Below, piece by piece: positions 21,527 to 33,330 of a DNA stretch of 64,000 nucleotides (its first letter is position 1; each line of letters opens with the position of its first letter). Position numbers and translations under genes: made by a program. Origin of the DNA: Ichthyophis bannanicus. Lineage: Eukaryota; Chordata; Amphibia; Gymnophiona; Ichthyophiidae. The notes under the pieces are model-generated. The model saw nothing but the letters and a program-made list of their open reading frames with translations, was not told the DNA's origin and searched no databases. The DNA lies in the NCBI GenBank assembly GCA_033557465.1, contig CM066045.1:133941596-134005595 (forward strand), in the 5' to 3' direction.

Positions 21527-22553
21527 TTCCCATAAGAAAGGCACATATAGACCTCTCATTTAACCACCAATTCTAATTTCCCTTATTTAAGCCAGGCAGA
21601 GGCAAATCACTATAATTTTTTTTTGTCGGATCGCCTGTCATGAGGTTGATAAATCACTCTCTTGCAACAGGCCCTCCATTTTAATCAATTTTCAAAAACG
21701 GCCAACCGGCCAAAGTGCATGAGGTTATATGTTCCCCCAAACCAACCACCGCATAATCCTTATAATGCTTTCTTAAAACCAGCTAAATATTGTTCAGAGT
21801 CTTATTTGACGTGCCTAAATCCATATTGCACTAATATAAACAGCATGGCACAGCACTCATATACTTATCTGGAACACTCGCTCCAGGATTAATACCAGAG
21901 TTTTGGCAGCACCGCTGGTGCAACATTGTATCGAGCATGATCACGAATTTGATCATTTAAAATGGCTTGTATTGGATATGGTTCCTCCACAAATAAGAGG
22001 GGGAGACCAACAAAGCCAACTTCGTTATAAAGAACAATGATGGATTTACATACTTCAATCTTTCACACCAAGTGGCCTAAATACTGAAGTTGAATGGTGG
22101 TCTTTACATTAAGCTTTGAGTTTAAAGTGTCGACGTTTATCATGACCTTCTGATAACATTTCCGATGACGTTACCACGCCTTTAGAGGGGCAGGAAGTTG
22201 GGTTAACGCAACTTGATAAAGAGCTGTGGGAGAAACAGGCTTGAAACACAATGATTGTGTCATGGCACCCAACAGATTGACAGCAGCACTTAACAGCACA
22301 GTAATACCATTGGGGGACCGGCGGTTGGATCCATAGGAAACAGTATCTATAAGTGAAGGATTGCACCTCCAGATTGATACAGAGCGAACCATTGCTCATG
22401 TGTTTTCCCACGCAAGTGTTCCAGATAAGTATATGACAGGCGATCCGACAAAAAAAAGTTTATTATAGTGATTTGCCTCTGCCCGGCTTAAATGAGGGAA
22501 ATTAGAATTGGTGGTTAAATGAGAGGTCTATATGTGCCTTTCTTATGGGATTA
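21527..22553 (+). mobile_element. Penelope-like fragment between long inverted repeats
   Basis: Inverted repeats of about 115 bp bound the unit: the left arm begins CCCATAAGAAAGGCACATAT and the right arm ends ATATGTGCCTTTCTTATGGG. Inside, at about 21960-22090, a broken frame reads PPQIRGGDQQSQLRYKEQ and WIYILQSFTPSGLNTE. I recognise this as the C-terminal GIY-YIG endonuclease region of Penelope-like elements (RGGD, a W-I-Y-x-L core, GLN). These elements often carry inverted terminal copies produced during insertion, which would explain the arms. The RT part is missing. An ATT triplet may be duplicated at the ends. Confidence 0.6.
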
Positions 22554-22627
22554 AGATATTGGTGACATAGGAGGGTTACGATAGTAATTTAATAGGACAT
22601 AATTATTGGCACCTTTATAAACAATTC

Positions 22628-23700
22628 AAATCAGCCAGTCACAGAGGGAGTGAGCAGGAGCTCCCCTTCACCTCCCGGACCTGCCTATTCAGCGGCCCTT
22701 CAACACCATAAAAACCGCCGCTTCTCAGGCGCGTGGGAGAGCAGCCAGTCACAGAGGGAGTGAGCAGGAGCTCCCCTTCACCTCCCGGACCTGCCTATTC
22801 AGCGGCCCTTCAACACCATAAAAACCGCCGCTTCTCAGGCGCGTGGGAGAGCAGCCAGTCACAGAGGGAGTGAGCAGGAGCTCCCCTTCACCTCCCGGAC
22901 CTGCCTATTCAGCGGCCCTTCAACACCATAAAAACCGCCGCTTCTCAGGCGCGTGGGAGAGCAGCCAGTCACAGAGGGAGTGAGCAGGAGCTCCCCTTCA
23001 CCTCCCGGACCTGCCTATTCAGCGGCCCTTCAACACCATAAAAACCGCCGCTTCTCAGGCGCGTGGGAGAGCAGCCAGTCACAGAGGGAGTGAGCAGGAG
23101 CTCCCCTTCACCTCCCGGACCTGCCTATTCAGCGGCCCTTCAACACCATAAAAACCGCCGCTTCTCAGGCGCGTGGGAGAGCAGCCAGTCACAGAGGGAG
23201 TGAGCAGGAGCTCCCCTTCACCTCCCGGACCTGCCTATTCAGCGGCCCTTCAACACCATAAAAACCGCCGCTTCTCAGGCGCGTGGGAGAGCAGCCAGTC
23301 ACAGAGGGAGTGAGCAGGAGCTCCCCTTCACCTCCCGGACCTGCCTATTCAGCGGCCCTTCAACACCATAAAAACCACCGCTTCTCAGGCGCGCCCGCGC
23401 CTTGCGGGCCTGCGCCTGAGGGCCTCGCCAGAGGGCCCTTTGGCGTGGCCCTTAGGCGCTGGACCGTGGCGCTTGTTGCTGAGAGTTGCACTGATGGCGT
23501 GGACTGGGCTGACATGCGTCTGTGATGTGGTAACCTGCTGTTCTATGTTTCTTCTCCACTATTATCTGTTTGACTGTCTCTATCCTCTATTCTGTCCTAT
23601 TATATAATGGCGTTCTTTTCCTATTTCCTAGAATGATACTGCATTGTAAACCGCTCTGATGCCTCTGGCCTGAGCGGTATATCAAATCTAATAAACATAA
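22628..23700 (+). mobile_element. Non-coding retroelement with 5' tandem repeats and L2-type 3' end
   Basis: Seven 110-bp units are followed by about 300 bp of unique GC-rich sequence and a 3' end, CTGCATTGTAAACCGCTCTG and GAGCGGTATATCAAATC, then AATAAACATAAAC. The 3' motif matches the L2 at 37530 and the SINE at 10980, so L2 machinery probably moved it. No coding capacity is visible. Confidence 0.65.
22632..23395 (+). repeat. 110-bp tandem repeat, seven units
   Basis: Unit starts are at 22632, 22742, 22852, 22962, 23072, 23182 and 23292; the last is cut short by about 10 bases. The units are practically identical; one difference is a G-to-A change in the last unit (AAAACCACCG). Each holds a TATA-like CATAAAAACC and GC-rich flanks, so each could be a promoter monomer. 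There are no unique spacers, so this is not a CRISPR array. Confidence 0.95.
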
Positions 23701-23839
23701 ACAGAAAACCGCATTCCCATTGCAGTAAAAATAGACGCACCTCTGATCAATTATCAGTATTCACATGACTTGAGTCATCCAAAGAATGATGGCTCTAATG
23801 TTCAAAATGGCCACTTTCACTCCCTGTTCCATTTTCATA

Positions 23840-24798
<959 letters not shown>

Positions 24799-24954
24799 CC
24801 TGCCGCTTCTGACCCCCTCCAACACAACTTCCTGTCGGAGGGTGATCAGAAGTGGAAGGCCAGGTGTACTGAAGCGCATGGCCTGCCGCAGGTGCCATAC
24901 CACCCACAGAAGTCTGCCACCCTAGGCGGCTGCCTAATCGACAGGCTGGCCCTG

Positions 24955-25000
24955 AAAACACACACATACACACACATACATATAGATATAGATATATCTA
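24955..25000. repeat. Microsatellite (CA/TA-rich)
   Basis: ACACACATACACACACATAC followed by ATATAGATATAGATATATC: a simple-sequence tract. Confidence 0.8.
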
Positions 25001-25029
25001 GGACTGAAGTAGCTGCAGGGTGTGAAGTG

Positions 25030-25145
25030 TGTGCATGCTCAGAGATCAAAAGACTTCTCTGAGCTGGGGAGAGCCTGACACTGTAGGTGACGTCAACGGC
25101 ATCACCTCACAAGTGCAGCTGCATCACCCTGTTTGTCTGCAGGGG
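25030..25145 (+). repeat. Detached DIRS right-end remnant
   Basis: AAGACTTCTCTGAGCTGGGG, then GTGACGTCAACGGCATCACC and CACCCTGTTTGTCTGCAGG resemble the right-end remnants at 39430-39530 and 53400-53515. Only the terminal piece is present. Confidence 0.45.
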
Positions 25146-25439
25146 GGAAAAAAATATGTATATACACTAATAGCTTAAGCGGCAAGAAGTCCAAAGCTTC
25201 TTGTCTCACCCCCTAAGCAAGAGGGCAGGGACTGAATTAGGCTGACCACTGATTTCCAGGGATGCTATACCCCATTGGGCTGGGTCTCTCCCTTTCTTCC
25301 CTCTCACTGCAGTCTATTTATTTATTTATTTTAAAACAATTGTATACTTCCATATTTCACAGCACTGAATAATCATAAAAAGAGAACAGAAATGTACTGT
25401 GGTGCCCCCACTTGCCTAGGCGGTTGCCTATAGGCAGGG

Positions 25440-26747
25440 GCATACCTCCTAATGTCCCTTTTTAGTATGGGGTCCCAGAGCCGAGGCTTCTGGGGCTTGT
25501 AGTTGTGTGAAATGATGAATAGGCCAAGGGTTGAAGGCAAACACAGGAAAATTTTATTTTTCTCTTCCTCTGCACCAAAAACACATAATAACAAAATTAG
25601 GATACTTCTCCCACAAAAGAAAAAAGAATTTCCAGATCCAGAACTTCACAGTGACAAAAGTTGCAATTGCTTCTTCAGCTGTTACATAATGCAGCTTGAT
25701 AGTTCCTTAACTTCTGGCTTAAACAACTGCTTTTCCAAACTGTGCAATATTCAAATTAAAGCTTCTTTTACTTCTGGCTGCTGCCCACTCAGATAGTTCT
25801 TTCTTAAACATTCAAATCAAGCCTTTGAATATTTCTAGCTGCTTTAAAACACCAGCAACTTCATTTCAAACATTATCAGCAGTCTAGGCACAAGACATAC
25901 TGGTATAACAGCTTCTGGGTCTTTCCACGTTTAAACCCTTCACTTTGTCTTTATACAAAAAGAGCAATCCATTTGAGATTCTGTAGAGGCATTATCAGAA
26001 TCATAATTATCTATCTGCATGCTCTCATAATCAGGATCTGTTGTCTCCTAACTGGAATCAGCTTGTGGGAACGTAGGCTTAATTTCTTCTAACAAATTTA
26101 AAACCTTTTCCCAGCGAGACCTCTCTCTAGGTTCAAGGGTTTTTGATGGGCTATGGAGATCCTTATCTTTTTATAAACTGTTCAAGGCTTCTAATGGGCT
26201 CACCTTCTTTCTAGCAACAGTTCTTTTCACAGGCCTTTCCAGAAGTGAAACTCTCCCCACAGGCTCTGCAGCTTCCTCAGGCCAAACACTCCTGTATCCA
26301 GGGCCAGCTGTAATTCCTCTACAACACGGGCTTCCTTCAGGGCTGTAGTTTCCTGGGTTTTGGCTGCAATGGGAATCCCTTCTGAGGCTGTCTTTGGAGC
26401 ACCTCTCTCTTTCAGCTTCCCTGGAAGATTCTTTTCCTTCTGGTTCCCTCGTGATCTCCACGTCCTCTGTTTCCCTGGTGGTCTCCCTTCTTCCTGTTCC
26501 CTGAGGCTTAAATGAGTGGGGCTGCCCTACATCCTCAAACTCCACCCCCAGGTGCTTCTCATTACCTCTCTTGGTTGCCTTGGAGCTTGGGTGTGGTCTG
26601 AGCTCAGCAACCCCATGTGTGTTTTTTTTCCCTTTGGCTGTGCTTTGAAAGTCAGTGTTCTCTGGGCTATCCCTTTGCTTGAAGGTAAATGCTTGTCTTT
26701 TATCTATTTCCATGGGCTCTAATACAGTTTCGCCACCACAGTACACT
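25440..26747 (-). mobile_element. RS-ORF element, copy 1
   Basis: A minus-strand unit of about 1.3 kb. It has an Arg/Ser/Glu-rich open frame, a downstream acidic motif (MQIDNYDSDN ... QMDCSFCI, about 26040-25950), AATAAA at about 25555, and a 3' segment reading ACTACAAGCCCCAGAAGCC. The same order occurs in copies at 28730-30053 and 60350-61745. Length and layout suggest one family of non-autonomous elements. It is not matched to a family I know. Confidence 0.55.
26171..26746 (-). pseudogene. Arg/Ser/Glu-rich ORF of RS-ORF element (copy 1)
   Basis: An open frame of 191 codons beginning near MYCGGETVLEPMEID and followed by charged repeats (REAERERCSKDSLRRD). After the stop at 26171 the same strand reads on, with interruptions, to the acidic motif ESMQIDNYDSDN and QMDC. 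Copies 2 and 3 carry that motif at their C-termini inside one frame, so this copy is probably truncated by a stop. No enzyme domain is seen. Low complexity and basic charge would suit nucleic-acid binding, which is inference only. Confidence 0.5.
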
Positions 26748-26948
26748 AATCACAAGGAAAACCTAAATCCTACCCCTCACCGTACCCAGTACAGAATTGA
26801 ATACCTGCTCTGCCTAACCCAGAGAAATTATCAAGGAAACAGAAATGTTTTCAAAGCTTTCCTGAAAATAGCCAGCTCGTGCTCCTTCTGCAACTCGTCA
26901 GGAAGTTTATTCCACCAAGTTAGTGCAGCAGTCGTAGATGCTTTTTCT
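26748..26948 (-). mobile_element. LINE 3' coding remnant
   Basis: The minus strand reads STTAALTWWNKLPDEL and ELAIFRKALKTFLF, the conserved C-terminal tail of L2/CR1-type proteins (compare TLWNNLPAEIRAIKDLQLF in the L2 at about 37100). The rest of the LINE is absent; DIRS-D starts directly beside it. Confidence 0.65.
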
Positions 26949-27350
26949 TCATGGACAAGTAGAAATAAGTCCTCACGTGGGGGTGACGCCCCCGATGGAA
27001 TACCGTGCGGGAACACTCTTCAGCTTTTATTGGAAGCGTTTGGGAGGCTCCACCTCGCCTGCATACCTCCTTCCTGCCTGCTATGGTGCCACCATCTTGA
27101 ATCACACTTTCATTTTCCGCAGAGTCCCATGGGCATGTTCCAGTTATCCTCTGCTTGTAAACTTTTCTTTCTCCCCTGCAGGGGCTTTTTTCACTTATGT
27201 GTTTTGCCTAGTCGCCTGCCGTCATGGTTCTCTTTTCCCTTTGAGTTTTTCTCCCTTAATCATTTGTTTTATTCTTTGCTGCAGCACCTCTACCTGGCTT
27301 CACCCTCCACATCAAGCCATTTGACTTCGCTGCGGCTATTTTCCCAAACA

Positions 27351-28660
27351 ATATGTCCCAGAAACCTGCCAGTGGGTTCAAAAAAAGTTCCCAGTGTGAT
27401 GGGACCATATGCACCACGGATACGCACAGCTGGTGCCTACAGTACCTAGAACCCAATCATCAGCCCTTTTGTAATTTGTGTTTGCAGATGACAAAAAGAG
27501 GACTCAAAGATTGGGAGAAACATCGATGACATCTGTTTCTATGGCTTCCAGGGCTGCACCGGATGCTGGCGATGCATCGACGAGCTCTCAGGCTCAATTG
27601 AAGCCAAGCACCTGTAGTGCCCCAAAGCATCAGCTATCAATCAATTGACACCTGAAGTTGAGGAAGAATTTGGCCTCATCTTCTTCAACATCAAGGAATG
27701 TTCGCACTGAGTGAAGGTTCTGGTGCATCAACATTGGAGCCCATCGAGGCATGGCATTGAGAGCAGTTGGGGTCCATGTGAGCGCCCCGAAGAAGGGGAG
27801 AGCTCATCCTCCATGATATCGGAGGGGCACTAACAGCGGAAACCTAGCTGCCAATATCCCTGTTCAGATACCGGGTACATCAGTTGAAGTTGCTCAGGGC
27901 CTGTAGTCTTCGGAATAGTCAACCATGGAGAAGTACCTTCTGCAAGCACTCAAGGACCACATCATGGAGCTGTTGGCGGTGCAGCATGCTGGTGCTTCGA
28001 CATTGGCTGCATTGACAGCCGAACCTCGAGATTCAAGCTTTGCCTGCGGGAGAGACCTTGACATCGGGGCATCGTGCTATAGGTATTAATGCCCGGAGAC
28101 TCGCCTATCTCCAGTCATCAGACCTGGAACAATCAGTGCAGAACAAGCTGTCAGACATCTCGTGTCATGGAGAGAATCTCTTTGGTGAACAGGTCGAAGA
28201 GAAGGTGGGCTTGAGAAGCAGCATGTCACTAGATTTTCAAAGTGCATGTCTGAGCTGGCCTCCTACCATAGGAGGTACCAGGGTAGGAGCAAGAAAAAGA
28301 TCTATTACCCTTGTAGGCATAGGTACTTCCCTGTGCCCCAAGCCTCCTAGCACAAACAGGCTCCTTACCAACAGCAGCATTAAGAGAAGCCTCAAAAGGC
28401 CCAGCCGGCTCCTCGGTCAAAACCTGGGGCAGGGTTTTGACTCATTCCTTTGGCGAATAGCCACTCATCTGATGACTACAGTAAGAAACCTTCCAGTCGG
28501 AAGAAGGGCTCACTCTTATAACCTCAGACTCATGGGTCCTACAGATCATCCAAAGCGGTTACAAACTTCATTTATTGCCATCGAATTTCCCCTGAGGGTG
28601 CATCATCTCGACCCCCTGCATCAAGAACTGTTCAGCGAGAAATCACCGTCCTTTTGTTAG
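27351..28660 (+). pseudogene. DIRS-D gag remnant
   Basis: Starts MSQKPASGFKK, nearly the same as DIRS-B MEKPASGFKK, and keeps part of the Cys cluster (HSWCLQYLE, HQPFCNLC). Later, ARRLAYLQSSDLEQSVQ and GENLFGEQ match DIRS-B RRIAWLQASDLETWV and GENLFGKD. Frame changes are frequent, and much of the middle is shortened. Confidence 0.75.
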
Positions 28661-28729
28661 ATCTCGCGATCGAGTTCGTGCCATCTGAGCAAAGAGGTTG
28701 GGGGCTTTATTCCAGGTACTTCCTGTCAC

Positions 28730-30053
28730 CCTCACGGTGGCCAGGTCTGGTCTGCCTGTGGTGTTCCTGCCTCAGAGAGCGTGGGCTTGCTTTAACTCTG
28801 CAAGGCCTTCTGGGAATGTAAGTCCCTTTACCCTTTGAGCACAGATGAGTTGCAGTCTAGTGTTTCAGGCAATGACAAGAATTTATTTTCCCCTTCCCAG
28901 CGGATTAAATGCAAGTGAATAACTCAGGGCAAAACATGCCATACAATTGGCTTGAAGAAATTATACATGAACTCAGGTAAGTTAGCCTTGTCAGCTTCAG
29001 GCTTTAAACGTGCAGTGCTTGATACAAAACAAATCACAACAGCTTCAATTAGCAAAGAAAATGTTCCCTTTTCTTTTGCTGCTTTTACCGTCTCTCACAG
29101 ACACTGTTCAGCATAGGGAATTCACATGGTCAGCCAAAGATAATGTACAGTCCATCTGATCATCCACTATTCCATTATGGTCAGAGTCTATCTGCATTTC
29201 TTCAGCATCAGGAATAGCAGGGTGTGTCAGTAAGCTGCTATCCTGATCTTTGAAACAAACGGTTTCTCTGAGCTCACGTGGTTTCTCTCTATAACACTCT
29301 CCTGAGCAGGGTTGTAAACTACCATATATGCTGTAGTTTTTGTCCAGGGAGTTTGTTTCTTTCTGGTAACTATAGGGAACTGCTTTATAGCTAGGTTCAA
29401 ACTTGTATGAATTATTAAGCCTACCTTTTGGCTTTGAAAGAGAAGGAACTCTCCACTCTGCAGGGTTAGACTGGTTCTCAAACACAGCTTGTGTTTGCTT
29501 GCCTTTCAGCCTATTAACGTTCCCCTCAGACGTACCAGTATTCACCAGCCAGCCTGTCTCTCTCTTAAGAGCGTGTGAGCTTTGCCAAGCCTGCCTCTCA
29601 GGAAGATTCTTCTCTCTCCTGCCTTTACCAGACAACCCCTGTCCTGGGTTGCTTCCTTCTGGCCTCAGGATTGTTGCTCCCTTGGTTCTCACTCCTCTTT
29701 GACTCCTTCTAGTCAGCGTGCTCCTTTGCTGGCTTCCTTTCTCGTCTTCCCTCCGGTTCTGGCTCTGACTCCAGTTCCCCCTCTGGCTCTGCCTGGTCCA
29801 AGCTAATGACCACTTTTTATCCTTGTAACTCTCAGGGCTTAGCTGTGCCCTGCCCTGAAACAGGTGAAACTCATTACCTCTTGAGCTAGGGAATACGTCA
29901 CTGCAGGGGCGTGTCTCTCCAGCTCGTGACTCTCTTTGTTTACTTCTTCTTTGCAAATACTGAGCCATATGCTCAGACTGCCTGTCAGTTTCTGAGAGCA
30001 AATCCTCATCTTGCCCTACCTTTATAGGCTCAGAAGGGACTTCTTCATGACAT
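28730..30053 (-). mobile_element. RS-ORF element, copy 2, inserted in DIRS-D
   Basis: DIRS-D coding sequence is interrupted between TACTTCC and TTCCTGATCCCC, giving a likely 4-bp duplication TTCC. The inserted unit begins TGTCACCC and ends CATGACA on the plus strand (TG...CA ends with a 5-bp TGTCA/TGACA inverse). A single ORF fills most of it, with AATAAA near 28880 on the minus strand. Duplication length and TG...CA ends are those of integrase-type insertions such as LTR elements, but no long terminal repeats are visible. Confidence 0.65.
29108..30001 (-). CDS. RS-ORF element protein, copy 2 (unknown function)
   Basis: An uninterrupted 297-codon frame. The N-terminal two thirds are rich in Arg, Ser, Gln and Gly (QRRSKQRESRAGETR, TRRSQRGVRTKG). 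The middle has a Tyr/Lys-rich stretch. The C-terminus has the acidic motif EEMQIDSDHNG and DDQMDCTLSLA, which recurs in copy 1 and in copy 3 (EPMQVEQAGD ... QEMDCTLCIS). No enzyme domain, signal or membrane segment is seen. A conserved end in an otherwise diverged protein suggests selection on that end. It may be a gag-like or nuclear RNA-binding protein of the element. The function is unknown. Confidence 0.55.
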   Translation of the reverse strand: MLSETDRQSEHMAQYLQRRSKQRESRAGETRPCSDVFPSSRGNEFHLFQGRAQLSPESYKDKKWSLAWTRQSQRGNWSQSQNRREDEKGSQQRSTLTRRSQRGVRTKGATILRPEGSNPGQGLSGKGRREKNLPERQAWQSSHALKRETGWLVNTGTSEGNVNRLKGKQTQAVFENQSNPAEWRVPSLSKPKGRLNNSYKFEPSYKAVPYSYQKETNSLDKNYSIYGSLQPCSGECYREKPRELRETVCFKDQDSSLLTHPAIPDAEEMQIDSDHNGIVDDQMDCTLSLADHVNSLC

Positions 30054-31679
30054 TCCTGATCCCCAAGAAAATGGGGGATACAATCTCATTCTAGACCTAA
30101 GAGGCCTGAACTTCTACTTGGTAAGAGAAAAGTTCAGAATGATTTATCCTAGGCGCCCTACTTCCTTACTTTCAAAAAAGAGATTGGCTATGCTCCCTGG
30201 ATCTGAAGGATGTATTTACCCACATACCAATATATCCCACTCACAGGAATTATCTCCGATTTGTCCTGAGGAAACGACACTTCCAGTAATGAGTGTTTCC
30301 ATTTGGCCTGGCCTCAGCACCTCTCATCTTCACAAAATGCTTCATGTTAGTAGCTGCTTACCTCTGGATGCTGGAAGTGTTTGTTTTCCCCTATCTGGAT
30401 GATTGGCTGATCAAGAATACCTCTCTGAAAAGGGTTCAAGAATCACCATGATTGACTATTCAAGTGTTGGAACTTCTAGAGTTCATTATAATTTACTCAA
30501 AGTCCCACCTTCAATCCACCCAGCAGTTGAAATTCATTGGCATCCTGCTTGACACGACTCGGGTGAGAGCCACAAGGTCATCTGCACAGGCTGACAGCAC
30601 TGGTATGGGAGACTCAACTGAGTCAACAGTAGCAGCTTGCAAGATGTTGACTGTACTAGGCCACATGGCCTCTACAGTGCATGTCACACCCATGGCATGC
30701 CTCCAGATGAGGCAGGCTCAGTGGACTCTGAGGACTTGGTGGATCCAGGCTACGGGTTGACTTGGGGATCATCTGTATGTCACTGCCCTTCTCATTCAGT
30801 CATTGCACTGGTGGGCAGGCTACTACAATCTGCTCAAAGGTCTTCCTTTCCAACTTGTTCCACCCCAAAGAGTTCTGACAACAGACGCATCTGTCCAAGC
30901 TGGGGTTGGGAGCTCATTTCAATGGGTTGCACACTCAGGACAATTGGTCCATCTGAGAAAGTCTTCGTAAGATCAATCTCTTGGAACTAAGAGTAATGGC
31001 GCATGCTTTGAAGGCTTTCTGAGATTGACTGGCCAACCAAATTGTTTTGATTCAGACTGACAATCAGGTCACCATGTTCTACATTAACAAGCAGAGAGGA
31101 ATGGGTTCATACCTCCTGTGTAGGAAAGCAGTCAGGTTGTGGAAGTTTGCCGTTGTGCATAGGATAAAATTGAGAGCCATGTACCTGCCAATCGAGCAAA
31201 ATACTCTGGCAGACAGACTGAGTTGAGTCCTCCAGCTGTACAAGTGGATGTTGGACAGGGAAGTTGTGACTCACATCTTTCGAAGTGGGGCACCCCCTTG
31301 ATAGATCTGTTCCCCACTCACAGAATGCCCAGGTAGATCAGTTCTGCTCCAGAATAAAATCACACAGCAGACTAGTGTTGGATGCTTTCTTCCTGCATTG
31401 GGGGGAGGGTCTTCTGTATACTTATCCTCCAATACTTCTGATTGCAAAGACCCTCCTGAAGCTCAAAACAGACGGAAGCATGATGATTTTCATCCCTCCC
31501 TACTGGCCCAAACAGCTTTGGTTTTCCCTCCTGCTGCAGCTCTCCAGACTGGAGCCACTATGACTCGGTCATGCACCAGATCTGATATTGCAGGACAACG
31601 GGAGAATGTTGCACTCCCATATCCAGTCCTTGGCCCTCACGGCGTGGATAATTAGGGGCTAATCTCTCGGCTCAGCCTG

Positions 31680-32519
31680 CCAGATGGTGTAACCAAAGTC
31701 CTTTTGGCCTCTATGAGAAAGTCTTGCTCTTGCAAATGGAAGAGGTTTACTGTCTGGTGTGAGGGCCATGCCCTAGATCCTTTTGTCTGTTTCACACAAA
31801 AACTCCTTGAATATCTTCTTCACCTCTCCGAGTCTGGACAAGTCCAGCTCCATTAGGGTCCGCCTCAGTGAAATTGGAGCATACTATTGAGGTGTGGAAG
31901 GTAAGTCCATCTCAGTACACCTTTTAGTTGTTCTGTTTATGCGGGGATTGCTTCTCTTGAAACCTCCCTGCAAGCCTCCCACAGTGTCTTGGGACCTCAA
32001 TGTGGTTCTTGCGCAGCTCATGAAAGCTCCATTTGAGCCGCTTAATTCCTGTCTTCTGAAGTTCTTGACCTGGAAGGTATTGTTTCTGGTGGCGGTCACT
32101 TCAGCATGCAGAGTGAGTGAGCTTCAGGCCCTAGTGGTTCAGCCACCTTACATCATATTCCACCATAATAGAGTGGTCCTTTGTACACATCCTAAATTCC
32201 TTCCAAAAGTGGTATTGAATTTCCACCTTAATCAGTCAGTTGTTCTTCGAACATTTTTCCCAAGGCCTCATGCCCACAAAGAGAAAGCAGTGTTGCATAT
32301 GTTGGACTGCAAGCAGTCCTTAGCCTTTTACTTGGAGTAGACAAAAGCCCATAGAAAGTCCATCCAGCTTTGTTTCTTTTGACCCTAATAAGCTATGGGC
32401 TGCCTTTTCCATTGCTGTCTTTCAATTTGGCTAGCAGACTGCATCTCTTTCGCTAATGCCCAGGCAGGCCTGATCCTTGATGGTCATGTCACAGCTCACA
32501 GTGTCAGAGCTATGGGCCA
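31680..32519 (+). pseudogene. DIRS-D tyrosine recombinase, truncated
   Basis: Core-binding remnants (WKRFTVWCEGH) are followed by an open block at 31894-32340 with the first catalytic Arg in ACRVSELQALVVQPPY (about 32110). A stop and shifts follow; the His-x-x-Arg appears in TAHSVRAMG (about 32495). The gene ends there, next to a hAT-like MITE, and lacks the Tyr nucleophile. Confidence 0.82.
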
Positions 32520-32524
32520 ACGTA

Positions 32525-32792
32525 TGCTGGCTTGTTGAGTGCCGGGAAACGGGAAGTCCCCTTTGACCTCAGTGCGCCAGCATTCTAAACTACAGTACAG
32601 CTGCCAAAAAGAAGAAAGACGCTTTTCACTTTGGTGGCTGTCAGAGGTGAGCCAGGGCCTTGCCGGCTTCCTCTAAAGCCACCCTGCCTGACGGTGCTGT
32701 ATGCGGAATGTTGTTGGCACGGGGCTCCCTGAAGCGCGGCGCCCTGTGCGAACAACATTCTTGCACAATTACGGGCTGGCCCTGAAAGGGTG
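32525..32792. mobile_element. hAT-like MITE next to DIRS-D
   Basis: The right end reads GGGCTGGCCCTG, the inverse of the CAGGGCCAGCC terminus also seen at 24955. An internal hairpin pairs GAATGTTGTTGGCACGGGGC with GCCCTGTGCGAACAACATTC (32708-32760). The left end is uncertain. No coding capacity. Confidence 0.45.
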
Positions 32793-33330
32793 GTGGTCAG
32801 ATGAGCATGCTTGTTAAGTTTAATTACACAGGTACACTACCAAAAAACTGCCTCCAGTTTTGCAACTGATTCCTATAGATTTTGGGGTGCTGAATCCAGG
32901 AAAAATAGCCAAAATGTTCCATCACGTCACGTTTTCTTGCAAAATTAGATTTCTTACCCATATAAGGAATGTTCACATAATTTCTTTTTAGCCGACTGCA
33001 GTTTATTTTCTTGGCCCAAAATAGAGGTTGTAATGGTTAACTAACTAGAAACACTCCCTCATGATATTTTAGAGTGTTTTGTATTCATTTTATACATTAA
33101 CAGGACAATTGGGAGGCGGGGAGCTAAATCCAGTACTCGCGCTGGCGCATGTTCTTTCCTGTTCGCCTCGCCTCTTTCGCTCGCTCAAACACGGTGGTTG
33201 CGACATGAACGTTCCTGTCAAATTTCAGTTTCTTGCAAGTTCATTATTACCTTTTGTTTGCTCAGTCGTAATCCAGCTTTATTCCGAAGTGGTTCACTAC
33301 AGTTGTAGTTTGCAGTGCTGTGTATTTGTG

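Larger units (their letters stand above)
28660..31650 (+). pseudogene. DIRS-D reverse transcriptase / RNase H, split
   Basis: The part before the RS-ORF insertion reads FVPSEQRGWGLYSRYF. After it come FLIPKKMGG (about 30054), a degraded motif A, and FPYLDDWLIKN (about 30390). The RNase H region keeps TDNQVTMFYINKQRG (about 31057) and LADRLS. The end reads DAFFLHWGEGLLYTYPPI and PPYWPKQLWFSLLLQL (about 31500). Stops are common. The insertion splits the phrase YFLIPKK exactly. Confidence 0.82.
26950..32519 (+). mobile_element. DIRS-D: degenerate DIRS retrotransposon
   Basis: The left terminal repeat (26950-27115, with AAATAAGTCCTCACGTGGGG) is followed by gag, RT/RNase H and recombinase remnants in order. 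The copy stops at about 32519, just after the His-x-x-Arg motif of the recombinase (HSVRAM), so the Tyr and the right terminus are lost. An RS-ORF element splits the RT gene at 28730-30053. Closest in arrangement to DIRS-B. Confidence 0.85.

Noticed and set aside
22632..23395. CRISPR array
   Set aside because: The units are contiguous 110-bp repeats without spacers, in a eukaryotic context.
24955..25000. Functional regulatory element in the CA/TA tract
   Set aside because: It is an ordinary microsatellite.
28730..30053. Complete LTR retrotransposon
   Set aside because: TG...CA ends and a 4-bp duplication are present, but I find no terminal direct repeats and no pol genes.
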